In this document: piece after piece, positions 16,472 through 25,326 of the stretch | Layout: each line of letters opens with the position of its first letter | Position numbering within the stretch: position 1 is the first letter of the stretch | NCBI RefSeq assembly: GCF_050410795.1 | Contig: NZ_CP191258.1 | Location: 1,116,001-1,180,000, forward strand | Source of the DNA: Fontivita pretiosa | GTDB lineage: Bacteria > Planctomycetota > Phycisphaerae > Tepidisphaerales > Tepidisphaeraceae | Reading direction: 5' to 3' | Length of the DNA: 64,000 nucleotides | Translations under genes and position numbers: made by a program | The notes under the pieces: generated by a model | Told to the model about the DNA's origin: nothing | What the model saw: only the letters and a program-made list of their open reading frames with translations | Databases searched by the model: none

Positions 16472-18493
16472 TCAGCGACCGCGCGAACGCCACCGCGATC
16501 GTCCCCTTGCGGCAATCAGGCCCGCCAGAATGCACGCACCCACGCCCGCGGGCTCGGGGATGACGCCCGAACGGATCGCCCGCAGCGCTGAGATGTACTC
16601 CGATCCGAGCAGCCTGGTGTGTTCGGCGATCAGTGCCTCGGCCAGTGGACCCGACTGGTTCACGTACGCGTTGTCGATCAGCGCGTAATCCGTTGCGTCA
16701 ATCGTGCCCGAATAGTCGAAGTCCCCGTTGATCCATCCGCTCAAGCTGTTCACGTAGCCGTTGTCGATCAGCGAGTAGTCGGTCGCATCGATCGTCCCCG
16801 AAAGGTCCGCATCGCCAAAATACGTGAACTTCACCAGCACCTCATTGCCCGAAACGCTCTGCCCGCCGAAGCTCGTATAGATCGGCCCCGACCCACCAAC
16901 CTGAGCCAGATCGTTCAACACAACCCCAAGTCCATACAGGAAGCTTCCGGCGGCCTGGTTCTGCTGGAAGGCGCGGGTCGAGCTGATTCCCGGTCCCTGC
17001 CAGTCAAACGCCCCGCCATTGTTCAATCCGCCGCTGATCAGCGCGGCGATCGCGCCCAAAGAGCCGGCGCTGACGATCAGGCTGTGATCGTTCAGGTCAA
17101 GCCTGGCCTGGGCGGCGGTATCGACGCTCAGATCCGACACGACACTGGTGCCCAAAGTTCCGCCACCGCTGGCGATGCGAACATCCCCGCCGTTGATCGT
17201 CAGCGAGCCTGCGCGTACGTGCGTGACGGTCAGCGCGCCCGCGCCGTTCTTGGTCAAACCCCCGCCGCCGGCCACCGCGCCAAACGTCGAATCAAACGTG
17301 TTGGTGTTGATGATGCCGCCATTGGCGTCCAGGGCGATGTCGCGCGTCGAGTTGATCGCCGAGCGGGTCAGCAGGGCGCCGGTCTGAAGCGTTCCGGCGG
17401 CGTTGGTCGAGGTGCCCAGCAGCAGGCTTGCACCCGGAGCGCCAAGCTGATCGTCGGCCCCGACCGACAGTGTACCCGCCAGCACGTTGAACCCGGCGAT
17501 CGAGTTTGCGGCATTGAGGAACATGGTTCCTCCGCCCGCGAGCTTGGTCAGCCGGAAGCCAGATCCGACGATGCTGCCGTTGAAAGTCCCGATGTTCGTC
17601 ACCGACACGTTCTTGTCACTGGTGAGCGTCACCGTATTGTCGAACTGCACGTTCCAGCTTCCCACCAGCGAAAACGTTCCCGTGCCGCCCAGAAAGACCG
17701 GACCCTGGACGATCTGATCGGTCTGGGATGTTCCAGAGGCGCTGATGGCCACGTTGTTCGACGTGTTGACGGTGATGGTTCCCACGCCCAGGGCGTTGCT
17801 GAAGTTGCTGGTGCGGATGGTGCCGGCGTCGATCTGGAGCCCGCCGGTCCAGCCGCTGTTGTTCGCCTGGAGTTCGATTGTTCCGGTTCCGGTCTTGGTG
17901 ATCTTGAAGGCGCCTTCCATGGTTCGGCGCTGGGAGATGATGGCCGAGCCTGTGGCCGGCTGATGGAACCAGGTCTGGTCGGCGGTGAGGATGATTTTGC
18001 GGTTGGCGCCGCCGGGCAGGGCGATCGTGCCGGTCGAGGTGCTGGTAATGCCGCCTGCGCCCAGGCGAATGAACTGATCTCCGGTGCTGGAGGCGCTGAT
18101 GCTGAGCGTGCCGTTGTTGCTGGTGAACGGCAGGAAGGTGATCGAATCGACGACGATGTCGCCGATGTTCTGCGTGGACGTCGTGCCCGCGCCGTAGTCC
18201 AGACCGCCGAAGACCAGATCCGTGGTATCGCCCGCGGCCGGGACCAGCGGCGGCGGAGGCGGGACGTTGGGGTCGGAGCTGATCCAGTTGGCGGCGACGG
18301 ACCAGTTGTTGCTCACGTCGGCGTGGGTGAAGGTGAAGGTTGTCGCCAGCGCCGGGCGCGCCGCGCCCGCCGCGACCCACGACGCCGCCAACCCCAGCAG
18401 CACGCGTCGGTGCGATGCCGGCGAACGTTTCGGCCGCAGTGTGCGAATCCCGGTTCCGGTTGCGATGCAGTCCATCGTATGGGTGGCAGACAT
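16472..18493 (-). CDS. Autotransporter-repeat, dockerin-like, PEP-CTERM surface protein
   Basis: The protein (673 residues) has an N-terminal signal region (VLLGLAASWVAAGAARPALA). It continues with many short beta-strand repeats of the autotransporter-associated type, such as GTGTIELQANNSGWTGGLQI and AGTLSVGADDQLG. A dockerin-like pair follows: GDADLSGTIDATDYSLIDN and GDFDYSGTIDATDYALIDN, each with calcium-type spacing of D and S/T residues. It ends with VIPEPAGVG, a hydrophobic helix and basic residues, the PEP-CTERM exosortase signal. It is probably an exported matrix or polysaccharide-associated protein. The head of the transcript may be shared with the pseudopilin gene 36 bases downstream. 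Confidence 0.9.
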   Translation of the reverse strand: MSATHTMDCIATGTGIRTLRPKRSPASHRRVLLGLAASWVAAGAARPALATTFTFTHADVSNNWSVAANWISSDPNVPPPPPLVPAAGDTTDLVFGGLDYGAGTTSTQNIGDIVVDSITFLPFTSNNGTLSISASSTGDQFIRLGAGGITSTSTGTIALPGGANRKIILTADQTWFHQPATGSAIISQRRTMEGAFKITKTGTGTIELQANNSGWTGGLQIDAGTIRTSNFSNALGVGTITVNTSNNVAISASGTSQTDQIVQGPVFLGGTGTFSLVGSWNVQFDNTVTLTSDKNVSVTNIGTFNGSIVGSGFRLTKLAGGGTMFLNAANSIAGFNVLAGTLSVGADDQLGAPGASLLLGTSTNAAGTLQTGALLTRSAINSTRDIALDANGGIINTNTFDSTFGAVAGGGGLTKNGAGALTVTHVRAGSLTINGGDVRIASGGGTLGTSVVSDLSVDTAAQARLDLNDHSLIVSAGSLGAIAALISGGLNNGGAFDWQGPGISSTRAFQQNQAAGSFLYGLGVVLNDLAQVGGSGPIYTSFGGQSVSGNEVLVKFTYFGDADLSGTIDATDYSLIDNGYVNSLSGWINGDFDYSGTIDATDYALIDNAYVNQSGPLAEALIAEHTRLLGSEYISALRAIRSGVIPEPAGVGACILAGLIAARGRSRWRSRGR

Positions 18494-18533
18494 GATGTTC
18501 CTCCCGTCTGGCGTTGCCAGATTCTCCGCAGAC

Positions 18534-19589
18534 TCAATCGCCCTTCGCCTCGGTAGGCGGGGCCGTCGATTTGCGCACGATCAGATTTTCCTTGAGCACG
18601 ACGCGCCGTGGCGGCGCCGTGCCGTCGGTGCGGATCTGCTCCAGGACCATTTCCGCCGCCGCCCGGCCCATCTGTTCGGTGGGCAGGGCCACGGTAGTCA
18701 GTGGAGGAATCACATCCTCCACGGGATAGGCATTGCTGAAGGTGGCGACGCTGATATCGCGCGGCACGGCGATCTGACGCTCCCACAGCAACTGCAACAG
18801 CTTGATGGCCATATAGTGCGTATAAACCAGCACCGCCGTCGGACGCTCCTGCGGCGGCTGTTCCAGCAGGTTGTTGGCGAACTCCTCGGGCGTGCAGCTC
18901 AGGACCTGCACGTTGTCCGCCAGGCCGTTGTCGCGCATCACCGCGTGGTACCCGTCCTGTCGCTGGGTCACGCTGTAGTGCGGCGGCTGCTGTCCGAGAA
19001 GGAAGCTGATGCGGCGATGCCCCAGGCCAACCAGATGCCGCGTGCTCTGCGCCGCGCCGTCGTAGTCATCCACGACCACCGTGGGCAGGTGATGATCCGG
19101 CGCGTCGGCATTGACCAGCGTCACCGGAAGACGCGCCTGCTCGATGATCGACGCCAGAGGATCGCGCAAGCGGCTGAGCACCAGCGCGCCGTCCATGCGT
19201 TGATCCAGCAGGATCTTTCCCCAATCGGCCGGGTTGTGGCCCAGGGGCACGAACAGCACGTGATAGTTGTTCTTGTGCAGGACCTCGTGGATGCCGGCCA
19301 TGATCCCTTCGTAATTGCCACGGACGATCAGGGGCATCGGAGGGGTGTACAACACGCCGATCATGTGCGTGCGCCGACTGGCCAGGGCGCGGGCGCGCCA
19401 GTTGGGGCGATAGCCCAGTTGCCTGGCCGCATCGCGGACGCGTTGTTGGGTTTCCGGCGGCACGCGACTGGAGGCCGGGCTTTCATTGAGAATGATGCTG
19501 ACGGTGGTTTTGGACAGTCCGCAACGGCGAGCGACGTCCATGATCGTCGGGCGGTTGACCGGGGGGATTTTGCTCGCCAGCCTGCTCAT
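18534..19589 (-). CDS. LacI-family transcriptional regulator
   Basis: A 351-residue repressor. The N-terminal helix-turn-helix (TIMDVARRCGLSKTTVSIIL, then VPPETQQRVRDAARQLGYRPN) is typical of LacI. The ligand-binding domain follows: IGVLYTPP, GHRRISFLLG and VLVYTHYMAIKLLQ. The start at 19589 keeps this domain order; the frame upstream lacks similarity. Two AACCGGTT palindromes in the divergent intergenic region are candidate binding sites, so it probably controls itself and the lyase-symporter genes. A sugar or uronate derivative is the likely effector. Confidence 0.93.
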   Translation of the reverse strand: MSRLASKIPPVNRPTIMDVARRCGLSKTTVSIILNESPASSRVPPETQQRVRDAARQLGYRPNWRARALASRRTHMIGVLYTPPMPLIVRGNYEGIMAGIHEVLHKNNYHVLFVPLGHNPADWGKILLDQRMDGALVLSRLRDPLASIIEQARLPVTLVNADAPDHHLPTVVVDDYDGAAQSTRHLVGLGHRRISFLLGQQPPHYSVTQRQDGYHAVMRDNGLADNVQVLSCTPEEFANNLLEQPPQERPTAVLVYTHYMAIKLLQLLWERQIAVPRDISVATFSNAYPVEDVIPPLTTVALPTEQMGRAAAEMVLEQIRTDGTAPPRRVVLKENLIVRKSTAPPTEAKGD

Positions 19590-19658
19590 TGACCTGCGCC
19601 GGGCGGATGCGGAGCGTTGAAAGCGCGCCCCAGACCCGCAGAAACGGTTCATCTGACG

Positions 19659-19676
19659 TGCTAAACCGGTTCTTCA
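19659..19676. promoter_or_regulatory. Candidate LacI operator 1, overlapping a lacI promoter
   Basis: The 18-base site has the palindromic core AACCGGTT typical of LacI-family operators, with partly matching flanks. On the minus strand a TTGACG (19698-19703) and a weak AAATTG (19675-19680) spaced by 17 bases form a plausible promoter whose -10 overlaps the site. This would give autoregulation of lacI. The AACCGGTT core occurs twice in the gap. Confidence 0.68.
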
Positions 19677-19879
19677 ATTTGCCAAGTTCTTTTCGCCCGT
19701 CAAGAAAAAAATCGTCGCCAGCCACCGATCGCGCCCAACCGCCGAACCCACAAGGAGATGAGATGTCATGATTTTCCAAGGATTATGAGGTATTTTTTCA
19801 CGGCGACTGCCGCGGGTCGCGAAAAGTTACCTCCCGGGCGCGGATTTCACTTGCATTGCCCGCACCCGCTTCGGTATTG

Positions 19880-19897
19880 TGCTGAACCGGTTTTGCA
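19880..19897. promoter_or_regulatory. Candidate LacI operator 2, upstream of the lyase gene
   Basis: TGCTGAACCGGTTTTGCA is a near-perfect 18-base palindrome with central AACCGGTT. On the plus strand TTGCAT (19851-19856) and TATTGT (19875-19880), spaced by 18 bases, form a plausible promoter. The operator starts at the -10 element and covers the expected transcription start, so a bound repressor would block the lyase operon. No other feature is seen in the 335-base gap. Confidence 0.7.
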
Positions 19898-19924
19898 GAG
19901 GCATTTCTCCGGAGGAACCGATCG

Positions 19925-21166
19925 ATGAACCGCACACGCCGCCCCCGAATCGTGCCAGCCGCTTACGCCCTGGTGCTCGTGGCTCTGCTTGCCTCAGCCC
20001 AGGCCCAGGACAATCAAGCCCCGCCGCGAGTGTTTCAGTACAACGGCGCCGACCTGGCCGACGCCAAGGCCAAAATCGCCGCCGGCGACAAGCGACTGAC
20101 CAGGATCGTCCAGAAAATCATCACGGAGGCGGACAAGGCGCTGGGGGCCAGGCCTTTCTCCGTCGTATTCAACGATTCAATCCCCCCCAGCGGCGACAAG
20201 CATGACTACATGAGCCTCTCGCCGTACTGGTGGCCCGATCCCAGCAAGCCCGACGGCAAGCCCTACATCCGCCGCGACGGCGAGTTCAACCCCGAACGCA
20301 GCAAGTACGACCTGGAGCCGCTGGAGAATATGTGCAACAGCGTCGAGACATTGGCTCTGGCGTACTATTTCAGCGGACAGCAGAAGTACGCCGAGAAGGC
20401 TGCCGAACTGTTGTACGTCTGGTTCTTCGATCCCCAAACCCGCATGAACCCGAACCTGAAGTACGCGCAGTTCCGCCCCGGCTACGACGATCTGCGCCCG
20501 GCAGGAATCATTGAGGGCAACCGCCTGCGCAAAGTGGTGGATGCCGATGGCCTGCTGGCCGGCTCACACGCCTGGACCGCCGACGATTCGCAGAAGCTCA
20601 AGGCCTGGTTCAGGGAACTGCTCACCTATCTGCTGGAAAGCGAGCAGGGCCGCGGCGAAGCCGCCGCCGAAAACAATCACGGCACCTGGTACGCGGTTCA
20701 GACCGCCACCTATGCGCTGTACCTCGGCGACAACGAACTGGCCAAAGAGCTGATGATCAAGTTCGGGCGTGATCGAATCGCCCGGCAGATCCAGCCAGAC
20801 GGCTCGCAACCCTACGAGCTGGAGCGCACGCGCGCATTCGACTACAGCCGCTATGCGCTGCTGGGGCATGTGGAACTGGCGGCGCTGGGCGAACGCGTCG
20901 GGCTGGATCTGTGGAACTATCAGACCGAGGACGGACGCAGTATCCGAAAGGCACTGGAATGGCTGATTCCCTACGGCATCGGCGAAAAGCCCTGGCAGCA
21001 CCAGCAGATCGCCCCGAGAAAATCGCAGGAATTCGCCACCCTGCTGCGTCGCGCCGCCAACGGCTTTCGCGAGCCTCGCTACGAGCAGCTCATCAGCAAA
21101 ATCCCCGACATCAAGGGCGTCGGGGAAAAGGCCGATCTGCTCTTCCCGGCGCGCAGCACGCAATGA
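19925..21166 (+). CDS. Secreted polysaccharide lyase, PL5/PL38-like (alginate-lyase fold)
   Basis: A 413-residue enzyme with a signal peptide (about 1-27, ending AQAQ). The alpha-helical lyase domain shows SLSPYWWPDPSKPDG, YIRRDGEFNPE, the segment RPGYDDLRPAGIIEGNR and the conserved NNHG at 250-253, with the histidine at 252 as the likely catalytic base. The family cleaves beta-1,4-linked uronic acids by elimination. The Pfam Alginate_lyase region is shared by PL5 (alginate) and PL38 (glucuronan); the choice between substrates is open. It is the first gene of an operon with a symporter and an aldo/keto reductase. Confidence 0.87.
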   Translation: MNRTRRPRIVPAAYALVLVALLASAQAQDNQAPPRVFQYNGADLADAKAKIAAGDKRLTRIVQKIITEADKALGARPFSVVFNDSIPPSGDKHDYMSLSPYWWPDPSKPDGKPYIRRDGEFNPERSKYDLEPLENMCNSVETLALAYYFSGQQKYAEKAAELLYVWFFDPQTRMNPNLKYAQFRPGYDDLRPAGIIEGNRLRKVVDADGLLAGSHAWTADDSQKLKAWFRELLTYLLESEQGRGEAAAENNHGTWYAVQTATYALYLGDNELAKELMIKFGRDRIARQIQPDGSQPYELERTRAFDYSRYALLGHVELAALGERVGLDLWNYQTEDGRSIRKALEWLIPYGIGEKPWQHQQIAPRKSQEFATLLRRAANGFREPRYEQLISKIPDIKGVGEKADLLFPARSTQ

Positions 21167-21226
21167 GTTGCCTGACACCCTGACAACGCCGCGCGCTTGC
21201 CCGATCATGAATACCCGGCGCGCCCT

Positions 21227-23044
21227 ATGCAACACAACCTGACCAACATCGACCTGGCCGTGCTGGTGTTCTACTTCGCCTTCATGGCGTCGATGGGGTG
21301 GGTCTTCAGGCGATTCATCCGTAACACCAGCGACTACTTCCGCTCCGGCGGGGAGGTGCTGTGGTGGATCGTCGGGGCCGGGGCGTTCATGACCAGCTTC
21401 AGCGCCGTCACCTTCACGGGAATGGCGGGCAAGGCGTACGACGACGGGCCGGTCGTGCTGGTCATCTTCCTGGGCAATGCGATCGGCTTCTTCTTCAACT
21501 GGCTGTACTTCGCGCCGGTCTTCCGGCAGATGCGCTGCGTGACGGCGATGCAGGCGGTCCGCGAACGCTTCGGACGCATCAACGAGCAGTTCTTCACCTG
21601 GCTACAGATCCCCACCGGGCTGATGTATGCGGCGATCTGGCTCAACGGGCTGGGCGTGTTCGTCGCCGCCGCCTTCGGCTGGAACCTGGAATTCACCATC
21701 ATCCTCACCGGCGCCGTGGTGGTGTTCATCAGCGTGGTCGGCGGGTCCTGGAGCAGCACCGCCAGCGATTTCGTCCAACTGCTTCTGTTGATGCCGGTGA
21801 CGCTGGTGGCGGCGGTGTTCGCGCTGGCGCAGGTCGGAGGCGTGGCAAACTTCGTGCAGCGCGCTCCCTCGCACTTCTGGAACTGGACCGAAGCGGCCCA
21901 CGGAAACATCATCACCCTGTGGGTGATCGCGATGCTGCTCCAGAAGTTCGTGTCAACCAACACGATGACCGATGCGGCACGATACCTCAGTGTCAAGGAC
22001 ACCACGCACGCCCGCCGCGCCGCTTTGCTCGCCACGGTCATGTTCCTCATCGGCTCCTGCGTCTGGTTCATCCCGCCGATGGTCTGCCGAATCCTCCAGC
22101 CAGACCTGAAGACGATGTTTCCGAACCTGGCCAAGCCACAGGACGCTTCCTACTTTGCCATTGCGATGATCGCGATGCCCCAGGGCATGCTGGGCATCCT
22201 CCTCAGCGCCATCTTCGCCGCCACGATGTCCTCGATGGACAGCGGGCTGAACAAAAACGCCGGGTACTTCATCAAGAACTTCTATCAGGTGGCGATCCGC
22301 CCGCGGGCCACGGAACGGGAACTGGTGGCGGCGTCGATGATCTGCACCGCCGGGTTTGGAATCCTGATCATCCTGAATGCCCTGAAGTTCGCGAGCTGGC
22401 GACATCTGACGATCTTTGAGCTGATGGTCAACTTCGGCAACTGGGTTGCATTGCCGATCAGCGTGCCGCTGGTTTGGGGGATGTTCATCCGCCGCGCCCC
22501 GGACTGGGCGGCCTGGTCCGCGGTCGTCGTCGGCCTGAGCACTTCCTACCTGACCAACCGCCTGCTGAACGCCGAATGGGCCAGCAGCTTCTTTGGCTAC
22601 AGGCTCAATCCGCGCGAGGCCAGCGACTGGGCAACGCTGGCGGGCAGCCTGATGAACATCCTGGTCGGCTCGGGCTGGTTCCTGCTGGCGACGCTGCTGG
22701 CCCCACGCCAATCCCCATCCGTGCAGCATCGCGTCCAACAGTTCTTCGCCAAAATGCACACGCCGGTCGATTTCGATCGCGAGCACGGCCACGGCAGCGA
22801 CAACCTTCAGGCCTACGTCATGGGACTGCTGTGCCTGGTCTACGGCGGATTCATCACGCTGCTGGCGGCTGTGCCCAACACGCTCTGGGGTCGATTGGCC
22901 TTCGCCTTCTGCGGCCTGGTCATGGCGGTGATCGGGTGGATGCTGTATCGTGCCGGCACTCGCGGCCGGCGCGCCACCGCCGTGCTCCAAAGCGGTCCTG
23001 GCCAGGCCGTCACAACCCTCATGGAGAAACAGGCCCTACGATGA
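21227..23044 (+). CDS. Sodium:solute symporter family transporter
   Basis: A 605-residue membrane protein of the SSS family. Many hydrophobic helices are seen, with VLWWIVGAGAFMTSFSAVTFTG (the second helix region) and EFTIILTGAVVVFISVVGGSW. The sequence MSSMDSGLN lies in the expected sodium/substrate region. Its position after the uronate lyase and before an oxidoreductase suggests import of oligo- or monosaccharide products. The start at 21227 gives an N-terminal helix; an upstream ATG at 21197 is less likely. The reductase start overlaps its stop by four bases. Confidence 0.93.
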   Translation: MQHNLTNIDLAVLVFYFAFMASMGWVFRRFIRNTSDYFRSGGEVLWWIVGAGAFMTSFSAVTFTGMAGKAYDDGPVVLVIFLGNAIGFFFNWLYFAPVFRQMRCVTAMQAVRERFGRINEQFFTWLQIPTGLMYAAIWLNGLGVFVAAAFGWNLEFTIILTGAVVVFISVVGGSWSSTASDFVQLLLLMPVTLVAAVFALAQVGGVANFVQRAPSHFWNWTEAAHGNIITLWVIAMLLQKFVSTNTMTDAARYLSVKDTTHARRAALLATVMFLIGSCVWFIPPMVCRILQPDLKTMFPNLAKPQDASYFAIAMIAMPQGMLGILLSAIFAATMSSMDSGLNKNAGYFIKNFYQVAIRPRATERELVAASMICTAGFGILIILNALKFASWRHLTIFELMVNFGNWVALPISVPLVWGMFIRRAPDWAAWSAVVVGLSTSYLTNRLLNAEWASSFFGYRLNPREASDWATLAGSLMNILVGSGWFLLATLLAPRQSPSVQHRVQQFFAKMHTPVDFDREHGHGSDNLQAYVMGLLCLVYGGFITLLAAVPNTLWGRLAFAFCGLVMAVIGWMLYRAGTRGRRATAVLQSGPGQAVTTLMEKQALR

Positions 23045-24033
23045 AGTATCGCACGCTTGGTCAAACTCAAATCCGAATCTCCCCCATCGCCATGGGATGC
23101 ATGTCGTTGTGTGCCAACGCCACCTACGACGACATCCCTGTCGAGCAGGCCATCGCCACCATCCACGCCGCAATCGACGCGGGCATCAACTTCTTCGACA
23201 ACGCGCCGATGTACGGCCAGGGCGAGGCCGAGCGACGCCTGGGGCTGGCGCTGAAGGGCCGCCGCCGCGACAGCGTCGTCATCGCCGACAAGGTCAGCTC
23301 CCAGACCCTCAGCGCACAGGAAGTCCTCAGCGAGTGCGAGCAGAGCCTGCGACTGCTCCAGACCGATTACATCGACCTGTACCAGATCCACTGGCCAAGA
23401 CGCGTCGTGCCGCTGGAGGAAACCCTATCGGCCATGGAGAAGCTCGTCTCCGACGGCAAGGTCCGGGCGATTGGGGTCTGCAACTTCGGGCCGATCGACC
23501 TGGCCGCGGCCATGGAAAAACATCGCATCCTGACTGACCAGATCTGCTACAACCTGCTGTACCGGGCGGCGGAGTTCGAGCTGCGCGAAGAGTGCGTGCG
23601 TCGCGGAGTGGGAATCCTGTGTTACTCGCCGATCGCACAGGGCCTGCTCACAGGGCGATTCTCCAGTGCCGACGAAGTGCCGGATCTGCGCGCCCGATCG
23701 CGGCACTTCAGCAGCAAACGTCCGCAGGCCAGACACCGCGAGCCGGGCTGCGAGGCCGAGACCTTCGCCGCCATCGAGCGCATCCGACAGATCTGCCAGC
23801 GCATCGAGCTGCCGATGGCGGACGTGGCAATGGCGTGGCTGCTGCATCAGCCGGGAGTCCTGGCAGTCCTGGCCGGCGCCAGCAGGCCCGAACAGGTCCG
23901 CCGCAACGTCGCCGCCGCCGACATCACACTTTCGCCACAGGTCCTCAACGAACTCGATCAGGCTACGCGCGAACTGAAAGACAAGCTCGGCCCGAACCTC
24001 GATCCCTGGCAGACCGACTCGCGCGTGCAATGA
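23041..24033 (+). CDS. Aldo/keto reductase
   Basis: A 330-residue NADPH-dependent reductase with the catalytic tetrad visible: D53 and Y58 in FFDNAPMYG, K84 in VIADKVS and H117 in YQIHWPR. The N-terminus MKYRTLGQTQIRISPIAMGCM is typical of the bacterial family. Later AGASRPEQVRRNV matches the C-terminal cofactor-phosphate site. It overlaps the symporter by ATGA, indicating one transcript and coupled translation. The likely task is reduction or oxidation of an imported sugar or uronate; substrate unknown. Confidence 0.93.
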   Translation: MKYRTLGQTQIRISPIAMGCMSLCANATYDDIPVEQAIATIHAAIDAGINFFDNAPMYGQGEAERRLGLALKGRRRDSVVIADKVSSQTLSAQEVLSECEQSLRLLQTDYIDLYQIHWPRRVVPLEETLSAMEKLVSDGKVRAIGVCNFGPIDLAAAMEKHRILTDQICYNLLYRAAEFELREECVRRGVGILCYSPIAQGLLTGRFSSADEVPDLRARSRHFSSKRPQARHREPGCEAETFAAIERIRQICQRIELPMADVAMAWLLHQPGVLAVLAGASRPEQVRRNVAAADITLSPQVLNELDQATRELKDKLGPNLDPWQTDSRVQ

Positions 24034-24080
24034 ACGTCGATGATCCGACCCTCAGTTGCTGATAACGCAGCACGTTCAAC

Positions 24081-24157
24081 CACGTATGAACACCAACATG
24101 AATGAACAACCGAGTCTGCGTTCATCAGCGTTCATCGGTGGTTTCAACGACCTTCTG
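24081..24157. repeat. Phrase-like intergenic repeat (TGAACACC / TTCATCAG type)
   Basis: Degenerate tandem and inverted pieces (ATGAACACCAACATGAATGAAC and GTTCATCAGCGTTCATCGG) fill the gap between the reductase and the Gfo/Idh gene. Frames yield only low-complexity peptides. The sequence style resembles the other intergenic repeats in the window. Confidence 0.4.
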
Positions 24158-24210
24158 TTTCGACTGCGGTCCTTCGGCAAACTCGATCTCGGGCATTTGG
24201 GAGAACAGGC

Positions 24211-25248
24211 ATGAGTGATCCGATCCGGGTGGGCATTGCGGGGCTGGGACGCAGCGGATGGTCCATCCACGCCAAAGCGCTGCTGGCCATGCCGCAGAAG
24301 TACACAGTCGTGGCGGTCGCCGACAGCGCCGCCGAGCGTCGCGATGAAGCGGTGGCGGCGGCACAATGCCGAGCCTGCGCGACCTTTGACGAGCTGGTCG
24401 CCGACCGCAATGTGGAACTGATCGTCGTCGCCACGCCCAGCCATCTTCACGCCGAGCATTCCATTGCCGCCATGCGCGCCGGCAAACACGTCGTCTGCGA
24501 AAAACCGCTGGCGTTGAATGTCGAGCAGGTCGATCGCATGATCGCCGTCGCCGCTCAGACCGGACGGACCCTGGCCCCGTTCCACAACCGCCGCTACGAA
24601 CCGCATCTCAGAAAAGTTCAGCAGATCCTGGCTTCGGGGCTGCTGGGGCAGATCGTGCAGGTGCGAATGGCCTGGCACAGTTTCGGGCGACGATGGGACT
24701 GGCAGACGCTCAAGGAGTTTGGCGGGGGGTCGCTGAACAACAATGGCTCGCACCTGCTTGACCAGGCGCTACAGATCTTCGGCGACGGCGAGCCACGCGT
24801 CTTCGCCGACATCCGGCATACTCCGCTGTCCTCAGGCGACGCCGATGACCATGTCAAAGTCGTCCTCCACGCTCCCGGGCATCCGACGATTGACTGCGAG
24901 CTGACCAGCGCCGCTGCCTATCCACAGGAACGCTGGCACATCATGGGCACAAGCGGCGGCCTGCACGGAACCACCGACAAGCTTCAATGGAAGTGGGTCG
25001 ATTGGAATAGCATGCCCCCCAGGCCGGTGCAGCGCGGCCCCACTCCCGACCGCGCCTACAACAGCGAAAAGCTCGTCTGGCAGGAAGACTTCTGGACACA
25101 CACGCCCGACGGGCCAACCATCACCGATCGATTCTACTTCGACCTGTTCGAGACGATCCGGCACAACAGGCCGCTGTTCATCACCCCCGCCAGCGTCCGC
25201 AGGCTCATCAGGCTCATCGAGCAATGTCGAGAACAGGCCAACCTGTGA
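24211..25248 (+). CDS. Gfo/Idh/MocA-family oxidoreductase
   Basis: A 345-residue NAD(P)-dependent sugar oxidoreductase. The Rossmann motif VGIAGLGRSGWSIH is followed by LIVVATPSHLHAEHSIAAMRAGKHVVCEKPLAL, where EKPLA is the family hallmark and contains the catalytic lysine. The C-terminal beta-sheet domain carries a lyase-type NNGSHLLDQALQIFGD. It is 177 bases after the aldo/keto reductase and on the same strand, and probably works on the same sugars. Confidence 0.92.
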   Translation: MSDPIRVGIAGLGRSGWSIHAKALLAMPQKYTVVAVADSAAERRDEAVAAAQCRACATFDELVADRNVELIVVATPSHLHAEHSIAAMRAGKHVVCEKPLALNVEQVDRMIAVAAQTGRTLAPFHNRRYEPHLRKVQQILASGLLGQIVQVRMAWHSFGRRWDWQTLKEFGGGSLNNNGSHLLDQALQIFGDGEPRVFADIRHTPLSSGDADDHVKVVLHAPGHPTIDCELTSAAAYPQERWHIMGTSGGLHGTTDKLQWKWVDWNSMPPRPVQRGPTPDRAYNSEKLVWQEDFWTHTPDGPTITDRFYFDLFETIRHNRPLFITPASVRRLIRLIEQCREQANL

Positions 25249-25326
25249 TCCCCGAACCGCCATCGCCGCCGGGACCATCGAAGTTCGCCGGATGTGCCAG
25301 CAACTGGCCGCTGCGGCAGGCCGGCT

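Noticed and set aside
16619..18556. 645-codon open frame on the plus strand opposite the PEP-CTERM protein
   Set aside because: The opposite strand has clear signal peptide, dockerin-like and PEP-CTERM parts; the plus-strand frame is arginine/glycine-rich and motif-free.
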